Below, one piece after another: positions 45,101 to 59,569 of a stretch of DNA of 64,000 nt. The stretch is from Dendrolimus kikuchii (lineage: Eukaryota; Arthropoda; Insecta; Lepidoptera; Lasiocampidae). The notes beneath the pieces are model-generated. The model searched no databases. It saw nothing but the letters and a program-made list of their open reading frames with translations, and had not been told where the DNA came from. The stretch lies in NCBI GenBank assembly GCA_019925095.2, contig CM034398.1, forward strand, positions 10,307,001-10,371,000. Direction: 5' to 3'. The stretch's first letter is position 1. Each line of letters starts with the position of its first letter. A program made the translations under genes and the position numbers.

Positions 45101-48100
45101 ACCATTGTCTTCAAGATGTCTATGGTTAATGATTACTATTTACCTTCAGGTGGAGCATCTGCCTAGGTGTTTGATCTGTTTGCTAGCAAGTAAACATAAA
45201 AGTTGTTATTATGTAAGAGAAAGAATAATTTACAAAACTCAAGATAGCCAATCTTATCAGGACCTCTAGATAAGTGGCAGTATCACTAAATTAATATAAT
45301 ATAAAATGTATAGGAATCACATAACACTTAACGTAATAATATGTCATTCTCATACATTTTCTATTGTATTTTAGTGCTACTGTCACTTGTCTACAAGGCA
45401 TGTAGTTCTCCCTTTTTTATCTTTTTATACTTATAAAAAATATATTCAGATTATTTCTCATTTCAGTCATGACTAGTACTGTATATTTTTAAAATGCAGC
45501 TATAGGTGCTTCTCACTATTAGAACCTATTGTATATTACTATATTATATACTATATTACTGTGTGAATATATTACAGGCACTATGAAGAAGTTCTGAAGT
45601 TATTAAAATGGCCACTTTCAAGTGGAGTTGAACACTCTCCTCCCCCAAAAGAGGTTTTGGTTAAATTCAATAATCTTACACGATATCTTTTCTTAATACA
45701 AGAACCTGAAGACTTGACAAGTGCTACTATCTCAGATGATTTTGTCCAAGGTAAATATACAATTGTGTGTTTATAATTAACCTTAGGATGTTTTTATAAT
45801 AATGTTACTAGTTGCAGGACTCGAATTAAAATGCCATTGGAATTATTATAGAGTTTATTAGAACTATACAAACACGTATAACACAGGTACAAATATAACC
45901 GAACACAACAAATTCAAACGTAATGCAGAGGGTCGTAATTCAATAAAACGCGCAAAGTCCGTCACTTATTAGATTCCCGATTGTAGTACACACGTCTCGC
46001 TTCGCTGATGGTTCTCGCTCGACTAACTCCTCCCTCGATCGGGCCATTCCTTTATACTGCACAAATGCAATATGTCCGCCCGGCAGCGTGACCGAATTTC
46101 CTAGAATCAGCTTGTACTTTAAATTCGTAACACCTGGCTAATGATTAGAATACAATAATAGGCCGTATGCCAATAAGTAAACAAAAGAAGACGACCATAA
46201 AAGAATTGCAATGTTATTCGTTCAAATGCCGACGGGTAATAAATGTGCTTTGTTTCAGATATGCAGGTGGATTTTGTGTTTGTCGGGACCTGAGTTGTAA
46301 CAATAATAATTGAGTTGAAATTATATGCATAAAAGAGTATCTAAGATAATGCATGGAATTTTATTAAAGTTATTATTTTATTAAAGAAAAAAATAACAGT
46401 GGAAGATATGATAATTGTCCAGTAAAAATAATTATGAATTTGAAGTCATTCTTGTTTTTGCTTTTTGACTTATATACCTTTTGAGTAACACATACTTTGA
46501 CAAATTTTATTATGCTAATATTTCATTTTAATATTTTTGACATCGTGTTTTATATGGAGTAAGTCTGTACTTGACATATTTACATACATTTAATTACTAT
46601 TTACATCATTTGCATGCCTGAAAGGGCAAAAACATAAAATAACATATTGTCATCTAATGTTTTTCTTTAACACGGTTTTATGCAAATAAATGATTTGATT
46701 TGTCATAGGGAAGTACCACGATACTTTTTATACCTCCTTTTGTGCCTGAGTACAAATAGCTACATAACAATACTTTATTTGATTAGCGCTTTTCCGGTAT
46801 AGACATACACTAATACTATTAGCTAACCTAACTAAAAAAAATACAAATTAACTATTAAAAATAAACTAATCTCTAAATAAATTAATATAAACTCAAATTA
46901 AACTATACTATCAACATAACTATACTTACGAAGTAACGTTGCCAGCGTTGCCCTTGGTGCAAGCCAGCCTTTTGGTCATGCGAGACCTAAATTAGACGCG
47001 TTGAGAGGTCTCGATAGAGGTGATGAGTTCTAGGCCCCCACGGCCCAGGGTGCCAACCTCGAAAGTCACAAATATGTACCCATTACCAATGGACACATAT
47101 TTGCGGCGTTTCAGAGTCTCCTGGTATGCGGCAGCAGCCCCTGTTGTCACGGCTGTGGGTTTTTATTATTTAAAATATTTTTTTCTGTATGTATAAAGAA
47201 ATAAGATTTTTTAAAATTTATATTTAAATGGAGTTTTAAAAATAAATCAATAATTTTTTCATAGTTGTTACATGTGTATTAGCTTTCATAGAAGGTTTGC
47301 TTGTCAAGGGGCGCCCTTTCCACTTTAAATTTATGTCTTTTCCAAACTAAGTTCCATTAGAGAACATAATTTTAATGTCAATAAAAATAGTAAAATGAGC
47401 AACTAACACCCTGATAGTACACGATCAATTTGATCATGGAAGGTGTGTCGTGGCCTTCCACGACTTCTGCATCCATCCACTTTTACATTGTATATCTGTT
47501 TATTCATTCTTTCATCATGCATAATTTTAATGTCAATAAAAATAGTAAAATGAGCAACTAACATTTTAATTGCTTGCAATCTGTTCAGCCATTTTGGAGC
47601 TTATTCCACAAAAACTCTCATACAGACAAACATTCTAAAATAGGTTCTTTATTATTAGGCATTGCACATAACGTAATTTTCATTAAAAATTTTGATAATA
47701 CTGACAGACATTAAACTTTATTGATATAAGTAATTGTTTTTTGCAGAACAAAACCCCTGTCTACCAGTACGTATATTACTTCGTCCATTAAAAAAACGTT
47801 TTACTTTCCACTTCACGGGTTCAAGGCAAACGGCGCGCATAGATCGCCCAGAGTGGTTCCTCACACAAACATTGACGTGGATTAGAGATAACCAGGCTTT
47901 TGTGAATAACCATGTCCAACCAGTGGCTGATAAACTTGAGTTGAAGAATGTCAGGGCTGTTGTAAGTGATCTCTTTAGTTTTAAAAACTCGCAGGAGTTT
48001 AATATCTCATTTCACTTTTCATTTCAATGACTTAGGTTCGAATCCTCACTGGAGAGCATTAACTGCATAGGCAGATTCTTTGATATAATGTATTGATTAT

Positions 48101-51100
48101 AATAATAATAAATAAACAGTTAGCTACTCAGACCTAACTCAATATATCAAAGTTTCACAGTTGACACAAAAGAAACCTTTTTCTTTGAAAATGAATGAAT
48201 TTATTTCAAAATGCAATCTTACATATTACTTATTGAAAGTCGTGGTTCTATCGCTGCTTTCAAAACAATTTTAGTTACTGTTAAACGAGAAGAAGTTGCG
48301 CAAACAACTCCACAACAACATTTATCTTCATAACTATTGTATATGTAAATGTACATATCTTTGATATAGGCATGATATAGGTAAATACAAATATGGGCAA
48401 AACAGAAATGTAGTTATGTTAGTTTGAAATATGAATATGAGAAATCTATGTAGCAATCTTTTTTTGAGGTAATGAATTTAATATTATAAATTGGGGAATT
48501 AGTAAAAAAGCAGTTGGCCAAAAAATATTAACAAAAAATAGTAACAAAAAAATATTGCATAAATGACAGTACATATAATTAAAAAAAAAATCATTTTAGG
48601 ATGAATTTAATGCCGGTCTGGTGGCTTTAGCAGCAGAGAGACTGCACAATGTTCTAGCAATATACCACACACAAGGCACCAAGGGCGAAATAGTGGACGT
48701 CGACGCGGCCTTTGCCCACGCTGTGGATGAAACTTTGGGCTTCAATCGGGAATTAATTACCATCACTGGCAAAGATGTGAACAGTGTACTTGCAGTATTG
48801 ACTAAAGCTGAGACTTTTGTGCGATGGTTGGCCGTTGAAAAGAAATGTAAGTGTTCATTACTCAATACTTAATTATTTATTGCAAATATTGTGATGCAAT
48901 AAAATACAGCTCAGGTCTTAGTATAAAAGTAATACATTTTAATTAGGTATAGAAATGTCGTGTGGAGAGGGCGTATACTTCTATTTATAATATTATAAAA
49001 AATCTAAATATGCCATGTCTGTACATTTAACCTATTTAAAAAAAACAAGTGCAATACACTATATAACTGACGGAGAACACAATGTATTTTTTTAGATTTT
49101 TTTTTCTCTGTTTGTCGGTTGGCCTCTTTGTTCGGTATTTGCGAAAAAACTACTGGGCCGATTTCGATATTGTTTTCGCTGATTGACAGAAAATTCTTAG
49201 ACTTAAAATCTGTTGCACTTTTTATCCTGGGAATTTTCTGGTAATGATTTAAAAGGGCCAGATTGAAAAAAAAAATCGAATTTCAATGCGGTTTTTTCAC
49301 TAGTCGATAGCAAATATTATGTTATAAAATGTGTGATTTTTTTATCCTGGGAATCATGTAACGCACAGACTATTAAACCATCGACACTACGTAAATAAAT
49401 CGAAAGTAATCGATATGAAAATAAAAACTTTCTACATTATTATATTTTTTACTTTATTACAAAAATGGTTTATTTAAAATATGTTAAATTGATTAAAACT
49501 TAATAAAACTACGTTTTAACGGTTTTAAGCACGGTAATTTATTTGATTTTGGTTATTCCGACGTTTCGGCCACTTTTCAGTGGAAGACAAAGATGTCCAA
49601 TCAAAATGAAATAAATTACCGCGTTTAAAACTGTTAAAACGTAGTTTTATTATGTATACAAGTCGCGAAAACTTAAGAAAATATTATGATTAAAACTTAT
49701 CTATGATTCAGTAACGTAAAATAAGTACTTATAACTTAATAAGTACTAATTGATCCGGTTATATTTATATCTTATCAAACACAGGCAACATATAGTGCGC
49801 GCAAGCGAGCTCTATAGTCACCGTACAAAAATACTTAAAAACTACTGAACTGATTTCACTGTTATGTTGGCTTGTACATTATTAGTGTAAAACTTTATTT
49901 TCAAATGTTACTGTGCTATAAAATAGTACAGCGACATCTATTGGTCATCTAAAGAATTAAAGCCACTATTAGCCCGGCCTTATAATTAAGTTTCACTTGT
50001 ATATCCCAGCTGTGAAATGAGGGATTCGCTATTGACAATCGCTGTATTTAGTCTTATGCTCCTGCTTTACCTGCATGATACTGTTGCGAAGCGTTTATTT
50101 TACTTTGACGTTCGCACGTACAGATATCAAGTTACAGATATCTTACAGTAAACAAATGACATAATTGTCGTACTTTATTGTTGTTGGTGACGTAATAGTG
50201 ATGTTCTATGAGTCATGTAACGCACAGAATATTACCATCAACATTATACGTAAATAAATCGAAAGTAATTGATTTGAAAATAAAAAACGTTCCACTTTAT
50301 TAGGAAAATGGCTTATTTAATATATGTAAAATATGTTAATTGAAATGTTGTTATATTTAATACACGATATAGTATTTTTAGTAGAAATATATAGTGATAA
50401 GTTAAATTGATTAAAAAATTATTTGTAAATGAAGTTTATTTTTTAACAACCCGAGTCGGTAACGCATTCGGATTACTAATTGAGCCGTCATCGAACTGTC
50501 CAAAATAAATGCTTGGAAACAGAAAGAGGCATTTATTAAACAATAAACACAGGCTCCATACAGTGCACGCTAACGAGCACTATAGTCACCATCTAAAAAT
50601 ATTTTAAACTACTGAACCGATTTCGTTAGTATATTGGTTTGTTCAACATTATTAGTATAAAACTATATTTTCAACTTATACCGTGCTATAAAACAGTACA
50701 GCGACATCTATTGGTCATCTGAATAGTTAGGGTCACTTTAAACTGTAAGTTTTACTCGTGTATCCCAGCTGTGAAACGAAGGATCCGCTATTGACAATCG
50801 CTGTGTTTAGTCTTATACTTCTGTTTTACCTCCCATTATACTGTTGCCAAGCGTTTCTTTTCCTTTTAACGTTTGCACGTCTATCAAGTTACACATTTCT
50901 TGACAGTAAAGCCCACATGAAACACGACATATTTGTCGTAATTTATTGTTGTGGGTGGTGTAATAGTGATGTTCTGTGAGTCATGTAACGCACAGAATAT
51001 TTAATAATTAACACTATACGTTTATAAATTAAAAGTAATCCGATTTGAAAATGTTCTACTTTATTACATTTTTTAACTTTATTACAAAAAGGGCGTATTA

Positions 51101-54100
51101 AATATATGTAAAATATATTAATTGAAATGTGGATATATTCATTACACGATATAGTATTTTTAGCAAAAATATTTAGATAGGTTAAATTGATTTATAAATG
51201 AAGTCGATTTTTATAACAATTAAATCGATTCGGTAACGCATTAAGACATTGGTACTAATTTATCCGTCATCAAGCTGCCAAAAGTAAAATAAATGCTTGA
51301 AACCAGAGAGGCTGTATCTTATCAAACAAAGGCAACATATTATAGTGTCCGCAAGCGAGCTCTATAGTCACCGTTCAAAAATACTTAAAAACGACTGAAC
51401 TGATTTCACTATTATGTTGGCTTGTTCATTATTAGTATAAAACTTTATTTTAAAATTTTACTGTGCTATAAAATAGTACAGCGACATCTATTGGTCATCT
51501 GAAGAATCAGAGCCACTATTAGCCCGGCCTTATAACTGTAAGTTTCACTCGTATATCCCAGCTATGAAACGAGGGATTCGCGTGTTTAGTCTTATACTCC
51601 TGCTTTACCTGCATTATACTGTTGCCAAGCGTTTATTTTACTTTCGACGTCTATCAAGGTACACATTTCTTGACAGTAAAGCCCACATGAAACAAATGAC
51701 ATATTTGTCGTAATTTATTGTTATGGGTTGAATTCAATATTCATACTTAAGACAGAACAACGTCTGTCGGGTCAGCTAATACTTTTTAAAGATAAAAGAT
51801 ACTTTTTGAAAGAAATCCCATTTTTAATGAACTTAAGTTTATTAAGTGAATAATGAATAGATCGCGCAAATGTGACAAAATTTTATATGTTTAAGGTTTT
51901 GATTCAGATCTTTATTCTTCTTCTTCGTTCTTCAAACATTTTATTACTCGTTTTTTTTCGATGAGGTTTCAATATCATACCCCCAAAAGAGAAGAGTCGT
52001 TACGTAAAGGCAGAAATCGGCAAACAAAAAATGTTATATTTGTTGTACGATAAACATTTCATTATAAAAGACAAGACAAACTGTCAAGACAAAACATTAT
52101 AAAAGACTGGAGGAGGCAAAAAAGGGCATCAAATAGTGAACCGCGCTCTACGCTTCCTCCAGTCAAGCCTGAACCATTGCGCCACAGCTCAATGCGTGAC
52201 CAGGTGCTCGCCGAACGAGAGATCGAGTCGGTGGTCTCGTGGTTCTCAACCAGGGTTTGCTTACATGTGTGTACGCCAGCGGGGTGGGCTAAGTTGTCAA
52301 GCCGTGTCCAGGACTGGATGGTACAGGCGGGAGTGGTGGCGCTATCCGATCACTGGTACAAACGATGTAGCGTCTCCAACTGAAGCTCGGCCTCTCAGAC
52401 CCTGGAACCTCCCCCAACCAAGGACTACCCACGCTGGGCTTTGGATCGTCTAGATTGGGACGCGTTCCAAAAGGCTTTGATCGTAAAGCAGCAGCAGTTA
52501 CAGTTGCTGATGTTGGTAACGTGCGATACGGCAATGTTGAGGCTGGGTCCTCATAGGCCCGACCGCCAGTACTGGTGGTGTATAGTGTACTGATGGGGTG
52601 ACGAAATAATATGGTTACGCAGCGAGGGAATCTTATTGCACCGCTAATACACCAGATTTAGCAGAAGGCGCCGCCGCGCTGAGGACGCGGTGATCGTGGA
52701 AACGAGGTTATACGAGAGGTAAAGAGGCACCAAGAACGCGCTTCAAAAAGCCATTAGGACTGCCAAATCGGCGGCATGAGAGGAACTCCTGGTCAACCTA
52801 AATTAAGATCCCAGGGAACGCCCATACCACATGATGAGGAACAAACTTCGCCCATGGTCCCCCTGCAGATCCAGCAATTGACTATTGAAAACCCTAGCAA
52901 ATGGCTCTATCTCCTTGCAGGCTTTGAATACCTCCTGCTATTGATTTCGAAGAAATGACTTATTCACTTAGAAAGTGTATAACATTTTCCTTCAACAGAG
53001 GTAATTTCTACATTTTCTTGGTTTCACTAAGTAGTTCCTGCACTGCTAAAGGATCTTGTATGGAATTTTAATAAAAGTTTCATCTGGTTCCACATGGAGA
53101 TGATAGGTTCTTCTGATAGGTTGTTTTAAATTTAAAAGGTGCGTTTAGTTTATCTACATTATTAGGTGGCGTAATAAATGTAAAAAAATGTGTACGTAAT
53201 TATGACTAAAAGTATTTTAGCAAACAAAGTATTTACAAAATACTAAGATACCATAACAAATTGTATATAAATACAAGATACAAAATACTTATTTAAAAAG
53301 TATCTAGACATAAGATACAAAATACTTATTTTGTATATTGTATCTGTATTTCAGATAAGTCACATCTCTGTAATCTGGTAAATGTTTAGGTCTTCACTGT
53401 CGTGCCATGGTAACACTTCTAGTTTTTCTATCGGTTATGTATATATATTCTGTCAACATGAAATATAATGAAGAATTTCTCTGAAAATTGTTTTTATTTA
53501 AGTTTTGCTTTTTTAAAGTAGGAATTTATTATTCCAAATATTTTGAGTGCATGACAGTTATTTTATCGACACTTGAGGTTATATGAGGTGGTATATGAGT
53601 TATCGGGTAATGTTTAATGTCACTAACAATGTCGCATCTCGAATATCTTGGTTACATCTGTATAATTTCTTTATTATTGAGTTAATTAAAGATAATGCAG
53701 GTGTAGCAGAGGCAACAGACGTCTGGGTGCCACCACTGCGTCGGCGGCCATGAAGACACGGCGCTGCACACCCTCCAGGTTTTTCCAGCCTGGGACGAGC
53801 AGCGCCGAGATCTCGTCGCGGCTATCGGGGAAACCGGACCCGCCCACACATAAAGGCCGGAGAGAAGGGACGCGCCCCGATCCGTGCGCCGTCTTTCACT
53901 TCGCGGTGAAATCGAGGATCCGGAGAGACCCAGATCTCCGGCTAAAAATGGTGAGGCCAGCCCACAAAGGGGCCGGCCGTCGTCCGTCCGGGCTGGTGGT
54001 GAATGCACGAGTGAGCCCACAGCCCGGACGGAGGACGCTCGGGATCGGACTGGGGTTTTAGTGAGTATCCCTAACCTCGGCGTGACAATAGCATCTCACA

Positions 54101-57100
54101 TATGGGGTGCTAGTGCCATCCCCACCTGGCGAATCCCACACACGGGCCGCGGTTTTTCCCCTCCCGCGGCTCACGGTCCTCGAAACGGATTTCCCCTGTA
54201 TAAAAAATAAAATAAAAATAAAGGTATAGTTGAGGCATTAGAAGCTTAATCCATCAAAAATAGCAGTGTGTAAGACCAGGTCTACATCCGTCTGTTTTCT
54301 TACAACATGGAAAAGCGGTTGTCATTCATAATATTAATCAAGACATTAAGATAACCTTATTAACTCATTTACGATACAATGTGTTTTTGTAGGTAGATTT
54401 AATTTAAAATTTAAAAATATTATGCTTACATAAAAGTACGTTCAGTTTGATAGATTACAGTGTTAACTGGTGACGTGCGCCATGTCACTGCAAAACGAAT
54501 AAATGTTTCGAACATGTGACATTAGCAGCATCAGCATGTGTCTGTATTTGGTGTCGCTTGCTAGATAAAATCTTTTTAGCCGGCGATATACTGGTGAACC
54601 CGCGGCCCGGCCGCGAGTTGACCTCTAGTGGTGCCTGCCTCTTGTTTAAAGAGCAGGCGTTAATACAGATTACATTGTACCAAATAGAATCTCCCGTCTA
54701 TCTATCCGTAAACTATATAAGTGACAAAAATGAAAAAAATTACCGAAATAACCATACATACATACATAACTTCACGCCAGTTCCCTCGCGGGGTAGGCAC
54801 GAACAACAGAGTGCCATTTAGGCTTATTCTTACACACCTCACTTGCCTCTTTGACATTCATAACTCTTGTCATGGAAGCTCGTCTGTTCTTAAGGCTCCT
54901 GACATCACCTTCTGCTAGTACACGATCAATTTGATCATGGAAGGTGTGTCGTGGCCTTCCACGACTTCTGCATCCATCCACTTTTGCATTGTATATCTGT
55001 TTAGTCATTCTTTCATCATGCATTCTTTCCACATGCCCAAACCACCGGAGCATTCCTTTCCTTACCTTCACCCCGACACTCTCTTTCAGACCAACTCTCT
55101 TTCTTACTTCGGTATTACGAACGCGGTCCGCGAGCGTCACTCCGCAGATTTTACGCAGTGCTCGCATCTCGACCGCGTTTACTCTACTTTCATGCTCTTT
55201 CTTCCATACCCAACTCTCGCTTCCATACGTGAGCGTAGGTACCAGCACCGCGTTGTGTACGGCGAGCTGGGCCTTCTGGCTGAGGTTCTTAGCGCCTAGA
55301 AGTTTACCTAACGCTCCATTTAAACTATTCCCCAAATTCACTCTTCTTTCTATATCAGCGGTGTACCTTCCATCCCTGCTAAAAGCACATCCAAGATATA
55401 CAAACTCATTCACTTGCTCCAGCATAACATCATCGACCATTATCCTTGCATTCGTTCTGGTTTCTTCTCTTTCAAACACCATAACCTTTGTTTTCTTCGC
55501 ATTCAAATGTAAGCCTCTCGCCTGACAGTCATCTTTCATCATTGTGACTAGTGTTTGCAGTTCTGATGGCGATTCGGCTAAAAGCACGGCATCATCCGCA
55601 TAAAGCAAGGTGCTTACAACTAGATCACTCATCCGCACCCCAACATCCATCAATCTTATTCTCTGGAGACAATCGTCCAGATATAGGATGAACAGCAAAG
55701 CCGACAGCACGCAGCCCTGGCGGACGCCAATATTGACGTCAAACCAGGGCGACAGGCTGCCTTCCACTCGCACGCATGCCATACAGCCCTCGTAAGTGGA
55801 CTGCACAGCACGCATCAATTGGCCATTAATCCCATATCCGGGCAATATGTCCCAGAGGTCCTTCCGCACAACCCTGTCAAATGCTTTCTCTAGATCCACA
55901 AAACCGCAGAAAACCTTCCGGCCCATAGCCAGCTGCTTCTCTACGATATTGCGGAGAGAGAAAACTTGATCCATACATCCCCTTCCATTTCTGAAACCAC
56001 CTTGTGCATCCCACAGTAATCCATCGGATACAACTCTCATTCTCTTTTCAATAATCTTCGCATACACTTTAGATGCTGTGCTGATCAAACTGATGGCCCT
56101 GTAGCTGGCGCACTCCATACGTGACCCCTTGCCTTTATACAAGGGCACGATGACAGCGCGCCTCCAGTCCTTGGGAACCTTTCCCGTCCTCCAGCACAAG
56201 TTGCATAAGGACAGGAAAGCGTCCCGGACGCAGGTTCCACCATATTTGATCATCTCAGCAGACACACTATCGATTCCTACTGCCTTTCCATTTTTCAGAC
56301 TTCTTATCGACCATTCGATCTCTTCCAAAGTGATCTCGGATGCTGACTCCTCGGAGTCGGTCACAGACTCAGTCGTGGTGCCAGCATCCGGGATATCATC
56401 ATACATTTCTCTAAAATATTCACTCCATCGCGCTAATACCTCTTGTGGGTTAGCAAGAACGTCCCCTGCTTTAGATTTTATTCTTTCCATTCTGGAAGCT
56501 GACGAACAACCCCGAGACTTCTTAACCTCTCTCCAAAAGAGTTTGGTATTCGCCTCGAAGTTCTCCGTCAGCTTCTCTTCTTCTTTCAAATTTATTCTTT
56601 CACGCTTCTCTTTCACTATAGCTTTGGTTTCATTCTTGCAGAGGCGATAAATTTCTTTCTTCATCTCTTTCATACTGTCATTCTGTTGCAAGGAAGCAAC
56701 ATAATCCAGCCAGGCTTTTCTCTTTCTCTCTACGCTGGATTTAACATCCGCGTCCCACCATTCATCACCTTTCGTTGTTATGTGCCTCTTCGCGCATCCA
56801 CATGCTTCTTTTGCGCTTTCCACTATACTTTCCTTCATACTATCCCAGTCATTATCCACATCTAAGTCGGAGAAGTCCGCTTTTGCAAGCTTTTCTTCGA
56901 CTAGGCGCGCATACATACTCCTTACACTAACATCTTCCAATTTTTCACACTTTATTCTTTCAAGCTCCCCGAAATTGGTACGCACTCGCCAGTGTCTCCA
57001 CTTCTTGAAAAGGCCCACAAACCGGCTTATCACCAGGTAGTGGTCCGTTTCAAGAGTGGGGCCTCTGTAGGCTCTTGTATCCATTATTGTGTTTCGGAGG

Positions 57101-59490
57101 CGACTATCAATTAAAATCAGATCAATCATACTTTTCTGATCATTCATTCTCCATGTATACGTGTGAATATCCTTATGATGGAATAGTGTGTAAATGTAAA
57201 TAACCAAAATATCGAAAATGGTAAATCTCAAAAAATCTATCCTGCTTTCTGGGATAACCTTTACATAAATCTATCCCAAAATCTATACCATTATCCGGGA
57301 TTAAAAGTATCCCTTGTCCACCCTCGGTATTAAAATGACATATATACCGAATTTTAGCCAAATCGGTCCAATAATTTTTAAGTAAAAGCATAACTAACAG
57401 AGAGAAAAATATTTTTTTATCCCGGAAACTATTCCATTTTTCGGGATACAAGATATCCTATGTTCATTTTCGGCATCGAAAATATATAAGTATATATTGA
57501 GTTCAGCCAAATCGGTTCAGTAGTTTTTCCGTGAAAGCTCACAGACAGAGTGATTTTCGCATTTATAATATTAATAGGCATTATTTTTTGACCCCAATCA
57601 GTTCTGCTATGCTAGAAAGGGAGCTGCCAACGCCGTGATCACCCATCAGTCTGGCAACGTTTACCCATATATAAAATGATATATCGCTTACCTTTGCCGC
57701 GTATAATACGTGTAGTGTTATCGAAATAAAGCTAATCATGATTACAATAGTCCACTAATTACTTCAAGAATCCTACCACCAGGGAATGTTCCAGACATAA
57801 TTATAGGCGGAATCTCACTTAGTGTCTAATTACTCCCAAAGTCTTAAGTAATTTTATAATGAAATTGTGCGTATCTATTAAAAGTGTCATGACATATACC
57901 TTTAGATGCGCTGTCGAAGATGGACGAGACGTTGGGCAGCGAGCAGTGGAGTGAGGCGGTGGCGTCCGGTGTAGGCGCCGCCGTAGGCTCCGTGTTGTGG
58001 GTGCCGAGGGGCGCCGATTGGTTCATCGCCTTACTCAAGACTATAGAAGACAGATACGCAGTGTTACCACAACCTGGACACCGGTATGTTTCATTTATTC
58101 GCCAAACATTTATAGCTCACTGTCTAGATATAGGCGATCGCAAATGTACGCCATATAACTACGGCGCTCTGCTTTCCTTATCTAGCGAGCCCCTATCGGC
58201 GACCTTATACAAGTCGTAGGGCTGAAGGATGCACTAGGTTTCTTGAGACGCGGTCTCTACCAGGACTTGTCTAATCCAATGAATGACAAATACGCAATAA
58301 AAATGTAATTCTAACAAAGAACTTATTCTATTTAATCACGTAACAAAACATATTTTGGGATTGAAATCTCTAAATTGTTAACCAAGTTTACCGATTATCA
58401 CGACAAATGGATTAAAAATTATACAATTTTGTAATCGGTTGATTTATTTAAAATTAGTTACTTTTGTGTCATACGGATACCTCACAAAATCGAGTTGGAG
58501 CGCGAAAGTTTTGTTTCACATCGCCTTTTGTGTACCGCATACGTTTATTATGCATCACAATTATGTATTGAAATTTTTATTTTTTCACGTATATAATATT
58601 CATTCAATGTCTTGGTTTTCAATATATATGTGTTTATTCCCATACATATTTTGCACCTAAAATTACGATTAATCGATACTACTGATATCTAACGAAACAG
58701 TGGAACTAACGATCAAGACAACACTTAAGGTACTGAGATTGTCATAATAATATCCGTGCAGGAACGGAGAAATAATAAAATTTCCTGCAGCCGGGCAGCC
58801 TGTCGTAAGAGGCGACAAAACAACCCACAGTCAGGTGGTAGGGTATTTTACTCGACTGGATGGCGACCACCCCTGGTCTAGAGTTTGCCGCCTTAACAAC
58901 CTTGTCTTGTGTTCCGGCATTAGTGACCAGGTTCCAATCTCCCTTAAGAGAGCAGCAGCGCATTTGTAGCAACTTTAGTATTGCAAATGCCCATAGGCGA
59001 TGGTAACCGCTTTCCATCAAGTGGGCCGTCTGCCTGTCTGCTGAACTCCTGCAATAAAAAATATTTACAACTAGCTGACCCGGCAAACTTGTACCGCCTC
59101 TAAAAAGCTGAATAATAATTGCAGAATGTTTCAACTTTAGTAAAAAATGTGGTGAAAACTTAACGGGAACGAACATCAAACGTTTGACATTCAAACCCAA
59201 AAAAAAAGAAAAAACTTCACTTTTAAATTTAATATGATTTCTGAACGATATTTATATTTAATTCATTTCTAAACGACGAGAAGAACATCAAATGTTTGAC
59301 AGGTTGGAATAGTTTCTAAGGGAAAGCGAAATTGTTGTTTTTACTATAATCGAAGTATTTTTTTCATATTTACTCACCTTTTAAACCTTCCCTGGACTTC
59401 CACAAATAATTCAAAACCAAAATTAGCCAAATCAGTCTAGCTGTTCTCGGGTTTTAGCGAGACTAACGAACAGCAATTGATTTATATAAA

Positions 59491-59569
<79 letters not shown>

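Noticed and set aside
53682..54210. Overlapping open frames of about 100 codons on both strands
   Set aside because: GC-rich block with few stops by composition; it ends in an A-rich LINE-like tail, so it is read as LINE 3' sequence, not genes.
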